Shown: piece after piece, positions 7,871 through 16,291 of the stretch
Position numbering within the stretch: the first letter of the stretch is position 1
How the letters are laid out: every line of letters starts with the position of its first letter
From: Anaerocolumna cellulosilytica
GTDB lineage: Bacteria > Bacillota > Clostridia > Lachnospirales > Lachnospiraceae
Reading direction: 5' to 3'
Assembly (NCBI RefSeq): GCF_014218335.1
Contig: NZ_AP023367.1
Location: 4,583,501-4,647,500 of the forward strand
DNA length: 64,000 bases
Translations under genes and position numbers: made by a program
The notes under the pieces: generated by a model
What the model was told of the DNA's origin: nothing
Seen by the model: the letters and a program-made list of their open reading frames with translations, nothing else
Database searches by the model: none

Positions 7871-9496
7871 CTAGTGTTTTTGAAGAGCCTTTAACCGGTC
7901 ACCGTTCGGTGCTGCTTCACTGCCGTCTGTTATAATTTCAATTACAACAGGTCCTTTTCTATTTTCTATAAAGCCTTCAATATCTTTTAAGTCATCAAGG
8001 TTTGATAGCTGCATGGAGGGAATCCCTGCCGCATTCATCATATCTGAAATATTTATTCTTTCTTGCTTAAAGCCATCTACCACTCTGCCGAATAAATATT
8101 GATGTCCATGTTCGACAAAGCCTAACATGGCATTATTGATAATAAAATAAATAACCGGCAGATTAAATTCTTTTGCAGTTAGTATTTCAGTTCCATTCAT
8201 AAAGAAACTGCCGTCTCCGGCAAATACTGCAACAGGTCGTAAAGGATATGCTGCTTGTACTCCCAGGGAACCTGCTATACCAGAACCCATGGCAGCATAA
8301 TTTAAGTTAATTTCAAAATCACCGCCCTCAGGGATTGATAAATACTTAAAGATAAAGTTCATAAATTCCCCTAAGTCAGATACATAGTACGTATCCTTAG
8401 GAAGATATTTAGGTATCTTCTCCATCAATTCCTTTAGGCTTATTCCTGTATTATTAGCGGTAACCGGATGATTGAAAGGCTTTCTTTGATAACGATCTTC
8501 TATATTTTTATCGGTGTTCTCAATAAGGTAAGGTATAACCTTGTTCATATCTCCGTGTATTGTAATATCCGTAGGAAAAACCTTGTTAAGTTCTCTTTTA
8601 TCCCAATCGATATGAATGGTCTTCTTACCTCCAAATAATGCCGGACTAAAATTGCTGGTAGCATTCTCACCAAGACTAGTACCTATAACAATCAGGCATT
8701 CCGGTTCAGAACTGGCAACATATTCTGACGCCGCATCCGTACTGGCAAAACCGTAATTTCCTAGATTAAGAGGAAATTCAGAAGAAACAACTCCTTTTCC
8801 TTCAGGTGTGGTAATTACCGGCCACTGTAAGTGTTCACTTAATCCCTTCACTAGCTCTGTTTTATGACGGCAGCCCTTTCCAGCTAAGATTAATCCATTT
8901 TTGGCTGAATTAATCATTTGGCAGGCCTCATTAAGTATGTTGGTATCCAGAATTAAATCACCCAGATTAAGAGAAACCGGAGAAGGAATCACTGACTCGC
9001 AATCCATTAATTGAATGTCAATTGGTATAGACAGATGGACAGGTCCCATAGGAATTGTGTACGCAAGCTCCACCGCTTTTAAAAGTTCACTTAGCACGAG
9101 AGTTTCATCTAATATTGTCTTACTGTATTTCGTAATTGGTCGTAAAATATCCTGCGTATCCAGTTCCTGAATCGCGCCCTTACCAATCTGCCAGCGATGC
9201 ACGTAACCGGTTATTACAAGCATGGGAGCTTTTGCACGCATAGCATCAGCAATCCCATTAATCATATTATTTGCACCAACTCCACCGGCTCCCATACAAA
9301 CAGACAAAGAACCTGTAACACTTGCATACCTTGCCGCCATATAAGCAGCTCCACCTTCATTTTTTGCAATAATGGGCTGAATATCCACATCATTTAATGC
9401 GTCAAAAAGGGGGCTTACAGTGCCGGCCGGTATCCCAAAAATATATTTCACCTGATTCGACTTTAAAAATTCTAATATCGCCTTAGCATATTTCAT
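7871..9496 (-). CDS. Thiamine-diphosphate enzyme, acetolactate synthase/decarboxylase superfamily
   Basis: A 541-residue protein starting MKYAKAILEFLKSNQ. It has the three-domain POX/ALS architecture: Pyr domain with the activating Glu in AKNEGGAAYMA (about residue 53), a central Rossmann-like domain, and a C-terminal PP domain with AGDGSFFMNGTE and INNAMLG, the ThDP/Mg site. Candidate reactions are 2-oxoacid decarboxylation or carboligation such as acetolactate formation; the sequence alone does not decide. No small regulatory subunit or ilv genes are adjacent, so biosynthetic AHAS is less likely. The start follows GGGAG by 8 nt; an upstream in-frame start lacks a site. It lies in a GAF-ThDP-SDR operon. 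Confidence 0.85.
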   Translation of the reverse strand: MKYAKAILEFLKSNQVKYIFGIPAGTVSPLFDALNDVDIQPIIAKNEGGAAYMAARYASVTGSLSVCMGAGGVGANNMINGIADAMRAKAPMLVITGYVHRWQIGKGAIQELDTQDILRPITKYSKTILDETLVLSELLKAVELAYTIPMGPVHLSIPIDIQLMDCESVIPSPVSLNLGDLILDTNILNEACQMINSAKNGLILAGKGCRHKTELVKGLSEHLQWPVITTPEGKGVVSSEFPLNLGNYGFASTDAASEYVASSEPECLIVIGTSLGENATSNFSPALFGGKKTIHIDWDKRELNKVFPTDITIHGDMNKVIPYLIENTDKNIEDRYQRKPFNHPVTANNTGISLKELMEKIPKYLPKDTYYVSDLGEFMNFIFKYLSIPEGGDFEINLNYAAMGSGIAGSLGVQAAYPLRPVAVFAGDGSFFMNGTEILTAKEFNLPVIYFIINNAMLGFVEHGHQYLFGRVVDGFKQERINISDMMNAAGIPSMQLSNLDDLKDIEGFIENRKGPVVIEIITDGSEAAPNGDRLKALQKH

Positions 9497-9577
9497 TCGT
9501 ATAACTCCCTTTCCACTCAAAAGCATAACTATTTTTAATTTATATTCTGTACAAAGTATTTGCTTAAAAACATTAAC

Positions 9578-10024
9578 CTATGAAAAAATAAAATCTTTGG
9601 TGTACTCCTGTACCAATTGACTGCACTTATCAATCTCAGCTTCTGTAAATTGATGCAGTCTGCCTATAGCAACAATACAAATAATTGCTTTCACTTCATC
9701 CGAACGGATGATAGGTACAATGAGAATACTATCTACACCAAAAAGAAAAAAAGCACCTGCTGACCTACTATCATTCTTCGTGTCATAAATTTCAACCGGC
9801 TGCTTTTTCTGTATAACTTCCTGTAATATAAATGTATCCTTTACATATACCGGATTTTGACCATGTACTGTTTTCCAATGTTCAATTCCCAAAGCATCTG
9901 TCTGGGTCTTATGAACCGGCTTTAACCTTCCATCAGCAACTTCATGCAATCCGATATCTTCCATTGTTGTAACCTCTGTAATTTTTGCAAATAACTCATT
10001 AAGAACTACCTGATTCATCTGCAT
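9578..10024 (-). CDS. GAF-domain protein
   Basis: A 148-residue protein consisting essentially of one GAF domain. The core GVDSILIVPIIRSDEVKAII is typical, followed by a C-terminal helix. No enzymatic or DNA-binding part is present. It probably senses a small molecule or redox state and acts through a partner. The start (MQMNQVVL) is set by GGGAGG about 4 nt upstream; a longer frame reads through that site. It is first in the operon, 81 bp before the ThDP enzyme, so it may regulate or allosterically serve that enzyme (inference). Confidence 0.7.
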   Translation of the reverse strand: MQMNQVVLNELFAKITEVTTMEDIGLHEVADGRLKPVHKTQTDALGIEHWKTVHGQNPVYVKDTFILQEVIQKKQPVEIYDTKNDSRSAGAFFLFGVDSILIVPIIRSDEVKAIICIVAIGRLHQFTEAEIDKCSQLVQEYTKDFIFS

Positions 10025-10350
10025 TATACCTCCCTTCCTATAGTATATTTTACAAAATAATTTCTTATTATACATAAAATACCATTTTTGGACATTATTG
10101 TATATAAACTACTAGGATACTTTAACATATTTACTGACAAATGTAAAGACTTTACTTGACCTATGTGTTACTTTGCACAAATTTTACATTTTATCCCATG
10201 TTGTTTTTTGTCGATAGGGTAAATGCGTAAACTATTTCGACATTATGCGATAAAATGCTGCACAACTTTCGTAATATTTTACAATACCTTCCTTCTTTTT
10301 TGATAAAAAAAGCAAAAATTTAGGTAATTTTTACTTTCAAATATATTAAA
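10025..10350 (-). other. Upstream region of the GAF-ThDP-SDR operon
   Basis: No coding sequence is supported here. The minus strand carries TATAAT about 45 bp before the GAF start, but the -35 region is weak (ATGTCC at 17 bp). GTAAAGACTTTAC at about 10142-10154 is a small palindrome that could be an operator. No RNA element is recognised. Confidence 0.35.
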
Positions 10351-10388
10351 ACAGCCACCATACCGTTTTTTCTGGTATGATGGCTGTT
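10351..10388 (-). terminator. Terminator of the aldehyde dehydrogenase gene
   Basis: On the minus strand ACAGCCATCATACC pairs with GGTATGGTGGCTGT across a 10-nt loop, with one wobble, followed by TTTTAATA. It lies 17 bp beyond the stop at 10405. Confidence 0.8.
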
Positions 10389-10404
10389 TAATGAATACTC
10401 TTTA

Positions 10405-11766
10405 TTATTTTAAAAAGAAGCGAATGACTGCTTCCTTTGCCTTTGTATATGGATGATACCGCATAGGCAAATCAATCCAATATGCTTTTTTTACAATACT
10501 TTTTTTATGACTAAATGTATCAAAACTATGACTGCCATGATAGCTTCCCATACCACTTTCTCCTACACCGCCAAATCCCATATAAGGTGTCGCCAGATGA
10601 ATAATGGTATCATTAATACAGCCCCCGCCAAACGATATTTTATTTAAGATTTCCTGTTCCACTTTCTTACTTCTGGTAAATAAATAAAGGGCCAGTGGCT
10701 TAGGGCAGCCTGTAACATAATCCGTAACCTCTGATAGTTGTCTGAAGGTTAGTATTGGCAGTATTGGACCAAAAATCTCTTCCTGCATAATTTTTGATTC
10801 TTTATTAATTCCCTCTAAGAGGGTTGGTACAATCTGGTTTCCGTTTCCTGTTCCGCCAGTGATTATCTTTTCACCTTCTATTAGACCAAGCAGCCTATTA
10901 TAATGTTTTTCATTTACTATTTTAGGATAATCCGGATTCTTAAGAGGATTTGTACCAAAGAATTCTAAAATATACTGCTTCATATAGCTTATCAATAAAT
11001 CCTTGACCTCCTCCTGGACATAAAGATAGTCTGGGGCCACACAGGTCTGTCCTGCATTTAAGAATTTTCCAAATACAATTCTTTTTGCTGCCAATTTTAA
11101 GTTAGCAGTCTTTTCAACAATACAGGGGCTTTTTCCACCCAGTTCAAGACTTACAGGTGTTAAATGTTTCGCCGCCTTTTCCATCACCTGTCTTCCTACC
11201 TCTCCACCGCCAGTAAAGAAGATATAATCGAATTTTTGTTCTAAAAGTTTCTGGTTTTCCTGTCTTCCACCTTGAATAACTGTTACATATTTAGACGGAA
11301 AGGCCTGCTTTATTATGTCTGCTACTATGGCGGATACATTCGGAGTATATGCAGAGGGTTTTACTACTACACAATTTCCTGCTGCGATTGCCCCGGCTAA
11401 GGGTGCGATACTTAGTTGAAAAGGATAGTTCCAGGGAGACATAACTAAAACCACACCATAAGGCTCAGGCTGTACAAAACTCAAGGATGCAAACTGGGCA
11501 AGTGGTGTTCTGACATACTTTCTTCCTGCCCAGGCCGGCGTATGCTTTATCAGATTTTTGATTTCATCCAGAACAAAACCAATCTCTGTCATGTAGCTTT
11601 CAAAACCAGATTTGTTCAAATCCTTCTTTAAGGCTTCTGCAATCCTGTCTTCATTCTTTATAATGGTATAACGCAGCCTTTTCAGTGCTTTCAAACGGAA
11701 ATCAACTGATTTAGTCTTACCTGTCTGAAAGAATTCTCTTTGTCTAGTTACAACATCTTTTATCAT
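10405..11766 (-). CDS. Aldehyde dehydrogenase (YwdH/class 3-like)
   Basis: A 453-residue NAD(P)-dependent aldehyde dehydrogenase. SPWNYPF (about 110) and FTGGGEVGR (about 187) bind cofactor. LELGGKSP carries the catalytic Glu and NAGQTCVAPD the nucleophilic Cys (about 241). EEIFGPILPIL follows near 332. The length and hydrophobic C-terminal tail (ending VIRFFLK) fit the class 3 or fatty-aldehyde group rather than the CoA-acylating AdhE type. I set the start at MIKDVVTRQ, where GGGAG lies 6 nt upstream, not at the further ATG that has no ribosome site. It is a single-gene unit between two terminators. Confidence 0.88.
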   Translation of the reverse strand: MIKDVVTRQREFFQTGKTKSVDFRLKALKRLRYTIIKNEDRIAEALKKDLNKSGFESYMTEIGFVLDEIKNLIKHTPAWAGRKYVRTPLAQFASLSFVQPEPYGVVLVMSPWNYPFQLSIAPLAGAIAAGNCVVVKPSAYTPNVSAIVADIIKQAFPSKYVTVIQGGRQENQKLLEQKFDYIFFTGGGEVGRQVMEKAAKHLTPVSLELGGKSPCIVEKTANLKLAAKRIVFGKFLNAGQTCVAPDYLYVQEEVKDLLISYMKQYILEFFGTNPLKNPDYPKIVNEKHYNRLLGLIEGEKIITGGTGNGNQIVPTLLEGINKESKIMQEEIFGPILPILTFRQLSEVTDYVTGCPKPLALYLFTRSKKVEQEILNKISFGGGCINDTIIHLATPYMGFGGVGESGMGSYHGSHSFDTFSHKKSIVKKAYWIDLPMRYHPYTKAKEAVIRFFLK

Positions 11767-11867
11767 ATTAAACTCCCATCTGCGTGTGTTAGCACGCATT
11801 TAAATAAGGATGTTGAAAAAATGCTTTTTGTTTTTTTCAACCTAAACTCCCATCATAAAGCCTCAAA

Positions 11868-11901
11868 GGGGTTATTGCAATTATTATTATGCAACAACCC
11901 C
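11868..11901 (-). terminator. Terminator of purB (GGGGYTGTTGCA family, copy A)
   Basis: Arms GGGGTTATTGCA (11868-11879) and TGCAACAACCCC (11890-11901). The single A/C mismatch seen on the plus strand becomes a G-U pair in minus-strand RNA, so the functional transcript is minus. Nine bp after purB's stop. Two related copies lie at 15068 and 24315. Confidence 0.8.
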
Positions 11902-11909
11902 TTGATATA

Positions 11910-13343
11910 TTATACTGTTATGTCAGCTTTTAAACCTAGTAAAGCTTCATTTTCTTTTAATATTGGCTGTATTACTTCCTCAACAAATTCTTCAACCTGT
12001 TCTTTGGAACGACCGGTGTATTTTGAAGGCTCCATGGAATTTCTCAAATCCTCTAATGTCATGTTAAAAGACGGGTCTGCTGCTATTAATTCCAATAAGT
12101 TATTATCAAGACCTCTTTCTTTTACATTTTTTCCTGCTTCCATAGAAAGAGTTCGTATTTTCTCATGGAGTTCCTGTCTGTCACCACCCGCTTTTACAGC
12201 ATCCATCATAATATTTTCTGTAGCCATAAAAGGCAGCTCAGCCATTAAATGTTTCTCAATTACTTTAGGATATACTACCAGACCATCAACTACATTTAAA
12301 TATAAATCCAAAATTCCGTCCACTGCCAAAAAAGCCTCCGGCACACTAATTCGTTTGTTGGCCGAATCATCCAGCGTTCTTTCAAACCACTGCGTAGAAG
12401 AAGTAATGGCAGGATTTAAGGCATCTACCATAACATAATTAGCCAGAGAAGCTATTCTTTCACTTCTCATTGGATTTCTTTTATATGCCATTGCAGAAGA
12501 ACCAATCTGATTTTTTTCAAAGGGCTCTTCAATTTCTTTTAAATGTTGCAGTAGTCTGATATCATTGGAGAACTTGTGGGCACTTGCAGCAATTCCGGCA
12601 AGCACATTAAGTACTCTTGTATCTACCTTACGGGAGTAAGTCTGTCCTGAGACAGGATAACAATCCACATACCCCATCTTCCTTGCGATTCTTTTATCAA
12701 GCTCTTTGATACGTTCATGGTCTCCGTCAAACAATTCCAAAAAGCTGGCCTGTGTACCGGTTGTACCTTTGGAACCTAATAGTCTCATTCCATCTAATAA
12801 ATACTCAATATCATCATAATCTAATTTCAATTCCATAAGCCAAAGAGCCGCTCTCTTACCAACCGTAGTTGGCTGAGCCGGTTGGAAATGGGTAAAGCCT
12901 AAGGTTGGCAGTGCTCTGTATTCCATGGCAAACTTAGCGAGTTCACCCATTACATTAACTAACTTTTTCTTTACCAATCTTAAAGCTTCTGTCATAACAA
13001 TAATATCTGTATTGTCTCCGACGTAACAGGAGGTGGCTCCTAAATGAATAATTCCTTTTGCATTTGGGCATTGTACCCCATAAGCATATACATGAGACAT
13101 TACATCATGACGCACCAGTGCTTCTCTTTCCTTTGCAACATCATAATTAATATCTTCACTGAATTGCTTTAATTCCTCTATCTGCTCCTGGGTAATATTA
13201 AGTCCAAGTTCCTTCTCAGCTTCTGCCAGGGCAATCCATAACTTTCTCCAGGTTTTAAATTTCATATCAGGAGAAAATATATACTGCATATCCTTGCTGG
13301 CATAGCGTTCTGACATAGGGCTTACATACTTATCATAACTCAT
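11910..13343 (-). CDS. purB: Adenylosuccinate lyase
   Basis: Cleaves SAICAR to AICAR in IMP synthesis and adenylosuccinate to AMP, releasing fumarate. The 477-residue length fits the longer PurB group. The fumarase/aspartase-superfamily signature GSSAMAYKRNPMRSERI lies at about residue 288, with the catalytic Ser loop. THFQPAQPTT near 155 supplies the His region, and HLGATSCYVGDN near 100 is substrate-binding. The start MSYDKYVSP follows GTGGAG by 6 nt inside a recurrent leader (13344-13424). It lies 220 bp downstream of purF and ends at a family terminator. Possible read-through from purF is not excluded. Confidence 0.95.
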   Translation of the reverse strand: MSYDKYVSPMSERYASKDMQYIFSPDMKFKTWRKLWIALAEAEKELGLNITQEQIEELKQFSEDINYDVAKEREALVRHDVMSHVYAYGVQCPNAKGIIHLGATSCYVGDNTDIIVMTEALRLVKKKLVNVMGELAKFAMEYRALPTLGFTHFQPAQPTTVGKRAALWLMELKLDYDDIEYLLDGMRLLGSKGTTGTQASFLELFDGDHERIKELDKRIARKMGYVDCYPVSGQTYSRKVDTRVLNVLAGIAASAHKFSNDIRLLQHLKEIEEPFEKNQIGSSAMAYKRNPMRSERIASLANYVMVDALNPAITSSTQWFERTLDDSANKRISVPEAFLAVDGILDLYLNVVDGLVVYPKVIEKHLMAELPFMATENIMMDAVKAGGDRQELHEKIRTLSMEAGKNVKERGLDNNLLELIAADPSFNMTLEDLRNSMEPSKYTGRSKEQVEEFVEEVIQPILKENEALLGLKADITV

Positions 13344-13424
13344 TGTTCACTCCACTTACTAATCAGGTCTATCCCGATTAATGCCACGAATGTATGTTGA
13401 AAGAATTCTGTGTGGCTTCCTTCT
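13344..13424 (-). promoter_or_regulatory. Two-hairpin translation leader of purB (recurrent element)
   Basis: Minus-strand order: AGAAGG (13419-13424); hairpin 1 with GCCAC and GTGGC arms around AGAATTCTTTCAACA; then after one nucleotide hairpin 2, TAATCGGG pairing with CCTGATTA; then AAGTGG, 8 nt, ATG. Just upstream (13461-13484) lies a separate interrupted hairpin with CATGC/GCATG and GCAA/TTGC arms. Confidence 0.6.
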
Positions 13425-13563
13425 ATATCGTATTTTCTTTCCAACTTTCATACTAACGTCCATGCAGGCAACTTTGCTCGCATGTCTAAACTCAACACGT
13501 GAAATTGATTTGACTTCACATTATTTATTATTATAGATTTTGCTATGAAAATCAAGGGAAATA

Positions 13564-15006
13564 TTATTTTTCATAATCTCCGCGGATATCCTCTTTTGGC
13601 GGTTCAATTGGATAATTCCCGGTAAAGCAGGCATCACAAAATCCCTTATCCCCTCCTATTAGTTCGCTCAATCTGTCAACACTAAGATATCCCAGAGAAT
13701 CTGCACCAATTACCTCACATATCTGTTCTACTGTATTGTTATGAGCAATCAATTGGTCACCGGTAGGAACATCGGTTCCAAAATAACAGGGATGTAAAAA
13801 GGGAGGCGAACTGATTCTTACATGAACTTCTGTTGCACCTGCATTCTTTAACATTCTGACAATTCGTTCACTGGTCGTTCCTCGGACAATAGAATCATCA
13901 ATCATAATAATACGTTTTCCTTTTACGACATCCTTTAAAACATTTAATTTAATTCTGACACTGGATTCTCTCATAGACTGTTTAGGCTTAATAAAAGTAC
14001 GCCCAACATAACTGTTTTTTACAAAGGCTGTGGCATACTGGATGCCTGACTCAAAGGAATAACCCATAGCAGCAGCATTCCCTGAATCCGGAACACCCAC
14101 CACTAAATCTGCATCTACCGGATGTGTCTGTGCTAATATTCTGCCAGCCATAATTCTTGAATTGTAAACACTTACTGAGTCCAGACAACTATCCGGTCTT
14201 GCAAAATAGATATATTCAAAAATACATTTAGCAACCTTAGGCTGAGCCATGGATTTGTCGGAATGAATCCCTTTTTCGTTAATCATAACAACTTCACCGG
14301 GCTCTACATCCCTGATAAATTCTGCATCAACCGCATCTAAAGCGGAGCTTTCAGACGCCAGGACATAAGTATTGTCTCTTCTCCCAATACATAAAGGCCG
14401 AAAGCCAAAGGGATCTCTGGCACCAATCAGTTTTCTCGGGCTCATAATTACTAATGAATAAGCACCGCTAAGCTTCACCATGGCATTTTTAACTGCTTCT
14501 TCAACACTTCCGGTCTGCAAACGCTCTCTGGCAATTAAATAAGCGATAACCTCAGAGTCAATGGTGGTCTGAAAAATTGCACCCGTATAAGCTAGTTGTT
14601 CTTTTAACTCCATCGCATTGATCAAATTACCATTGTGAGCCAATGCCAGAGTACCTTTTACATAATTTAATACAAGCGGCTGGGTATTCTCTCTGTTACT
14701 GGCACCTGCTGTAGAATAACGAACATGTCCCACTCCGATATTTCCATGCAGGTCTTCTAAGCTTTCCGGAGTAAATACTTCATTCACAAGTCCCATTCCC
14801 TTATGAGATCTTACACTTCCTTTGGGACCACTGGTATCACTGACAGCAATACCGCAGCTCTCCTGCCCTCTGTGCTGCAGAGCAAATAAGCCGTAATAGA
14901 TAGAGGATGCTACATCCTTACCATCAAAATTATATATACCAAATACGCCACATTCTTCATGGATTTCGTCTGAAATATAGCTGTCAACTGGATTAATGTT
15001 ATTCAT
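13564..15006 (-). CDS. purF: Amidophosphoribosyltransferase
   Basis: Catalyses the first committed step of purine synthesis, PRPP plus glutamine to phosphoribosylamine. A propeptide of 18 residues ends before Cys19 in EECGVFGIY, the N-terminal nucleophile exposed by autoprocessing. GVGHVRYST and AHNGNLINA are glutaminase motifs. IIMIDDSIVRGTTS near residue 360 is the PRPP loop. Cysteines in KCIFEYIYFARPD and FCDACF, with others, fit the [4Fe-4S] type found in Bacillus and Clostridia. The 480-residue length is normal. AGAAAGGA lies 6 nt before the ATG. It is between purC and purB on the same strand, separated from purC by a terminator. Confidence 0.96.
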   Translation of the reverse strand: MNNINPVDSYISDEIHEECGVFGIYNFDGKDVASSIYYGLFALQHRGQESCGIAVSDTSGPKGSVRSHKGMGLVNEVFTPESLEDLHGNIGVGHVRYSTAGASNRENTQPLVLNYVKGTLALAHNGNLINAMELKEQLAYTGAIFQTTIDSEVIAYLIARERLQTGSVEEAVKNAMVKLSGAYSLVIMSPRKLIGARDPFGFRPLCIGRRDNTYVLASESSALDAVDAEFIRDVEPGEVVMINEKGIHSDKSMAQPKVAKCIFEYIYFARPDSCLDSVSVYNSRIMAGRILAQTHPVDADLVVGVPDSGNAAAMGYSFESGIQYATAFVKNSYVGRTFIKPKQSMRESSVRIKLNVLKDVVKGKRIIMIDDSIVRGTTSERIVRMLKNAGATEVHVRISSPPFLHPCYFGTDVPTGDQLIAHNNTVEQICEVIGADSLGYLSVDRLSELIGGDKGFCDACFTGNYPIEPPKEDIRGDYEK

Positions 15007-15067
15007 GGACGTTCCTTTCTGTATCCGTATTAATAAAAAAACTATTTACATATCCGCAAGTGTAAAA

Positions 15068-15104
15068 GGGGCTGTTGCTAAATAAATTAATTTGCAACAG
15101 CTCC
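15068..15104 (-). terminator. Terminator of purC (GGGGYTGTTGCA family, copy B)
   Basis: GGGGCTGTTGC (15068-15078) pairs with GCAACAGCTCC (15094-15104); an inner AAAT/ATTT extends the stem. On the minus strand it is followed by TTTT. It lies 10 bp after the purC stop and 61 bp before the purF start, separating the two genes. Confidence 0.8.
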
Positions 15105-15113
15105 TCTTGTTTA

Positions 15114-15824
15114 TTATTTCACAAGACCAAGACGTTTCAGTACTTCCTGATAAGCATCTTCTACATTGCCCATATCTCTTCTGAAACGGTCTTTATCTAA
15201 TTTTTCACGGGTATTAATATCCCAAAGTCTACAGGTATCCGGTGAGATTTCATCTGCTAATATAACTTCACCTTTGTGTCTTCCAAATTCTATTTTAAAA
15301 TCGATTAATTCGATTCCACATTCTTTAAAATAATTACATAATACTTCATTAACTTTAAATGTAATTTCCGTAATTTTTTCAATTTCTTCTCTTGTTGCTG
15401 CACCAATGGCAATTGCATAGTAATCATTTATCATTGGATCGCCTAAGCTGTCGTCTTTATAGCTGAATTCCAAGGTAGGACATAATAGTTTAATCCCTTC
15501 TTCCATACCAAGTTTTTTAGCAAAACTACCAGCAGAAACATTACGTACAATTACTTCTAAGGGAACAATTTCAACCCTTTTCACTGCTGTTTCCCTATCG
15601 CTAAGTTCTTCAATATAGTGAGTTGGTACACCTTCTTTTTCAAGAATCTGAAAGATATGATTTGACATTCTGTTATTGATTACACCCTTACCTACAATTG
15701 TCCCCTTTTTTAGGCCATTAAATGCAGTCGCATCATCTTTATACGCAACAATTAATACATCCTCATTCTCTGTTTTAAAAACTTTTTTAGCCTTTCCTTC
15801 ATAAAGCATGTCTAATTTATTCAT
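15114..15824 (-). CDS. purC: SAICAR synthetase
   Basis: Joins CAIR and aspartate with ATP to form SAICAR, step 8 of purine synthesis. The protein is 236 residues, normal for a bacterial Pur[11 protein letters not shown] (residues 6-15) is the ATP loop. [18 protein letters not shown] (about 90) and [30 protein letters not shown] (in two parts, about 180-210) are the family signatures. I place the start at [10 protein letters not shown]. The frame is open 90 bp further upstream, but that part is the recurrent hairpin leader, and the extra residues match no PurC. A terminator follows, then purF. Confidence 0.95.
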   Translation of the reverse strand: MNKLDMLYEGKAKKVFKTENEDVLIVAYKDDATAFNGLKKGTIVGKGVINNRMSNHIFQILEKEGVPTHYIEELSDRETAVKRVEIVPLEVIVRNVSAGSFAKKLGMEEGIKLLCPTLEFSYKDDSLGDPMINDYYAIAIGAATREEIEKITEITFKVNEVLCNYFKECGIELIDFKIEFGRHKGEVILADEISPDTCRLWDINTREKLDKDRFRRDMGNVEDAYQEVLKRLGLVK

Positions 15825-15908
15825 ATTTACACCACTGCATAACATACCACCAGGCATGTTACCGCCACAATTACATAGGCCGAAAGAAGCTTTTGTGGCA
15901 CCCTTTCT
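15825..15908 (-). promoter_or_regulatory. Two-hairpin translation leader of purC (recurrent element)
   Basis: Minus-strand order: AGAAAGG (15902-15908); hairpin 1 arms GCCACAA and TTGTGGC with an AGCTTCTTTCGGCC loop segment; two G, then hairpin 2 TAACATGCC with GGTATGTTA; TGCAGTGG; 7 nt; ATG. The element also reads as open frame, which would mislead automatic start calling. Confidence 0.65.
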
Positions 15909-16198
15909 TATCAATTATTTTCTTTCAACCCGGCTCTGACTGCGTGTAAAGCGTTAATCTTCAGTCACTGTTCTTTGAAATACTTTGCGATACTACACTC
16001 TTATATTACAACTTATGCGAGGGGTTTCGCAATACTTATTTGTTGTCAAGCCGGGAAATTCTCCTAATCCTATTAATTAGACCTACTTATAATATGAATC
16101 TATTTATAATAATTTTATATTTTTATTAGCTGTCATTATCACACCCATTCTATCTAACTTATCGGTAACCTATCGGTTTTAAGTTGAAAATGATAAAA
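15909..16198. other. Intergenic region upstream of purC
   Basis: No gene is supported. The minus strand has TTGACA at about 16043-16048 and a TAATAT further down, but no well-spaced promoter pair is certain. Short inverted repeats TTGCGA/TCGCAA and TGACTG/CAGTCA occur in this stretch. No purine riboswitch is recognisable. Confidence 0.3.
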
Positions 16199-16234
16199 CA
16201 GCAGAACTTTCTACTGGATCTAAAAGTTCTGCTG
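16199..16234 (-). terminator. Terminator of the GH94 gene
   Basis: CAGCAGAACTTT (16199-16210) and AAAGTTCTGCTG (16223-16234) form a perfect 12-bp stem. On the minus strand it is followed by TTTTATC. It lies 58 bp after the stop. Confidence 0.8.
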
Positions 16235-16291
16235 CCAAATTTGTTTCAGAAACTTGTTACATTATAAAGTCCTTCAAATCTTAAAAACATC

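Noticed and set aside
11740-12438. 232-residue plus-strand open frame across purB's end and the aldehyde dehydrogenase start
   Set aside because: It covers real genes and a terminator on the opposite strand and encodes no recognisable protein.
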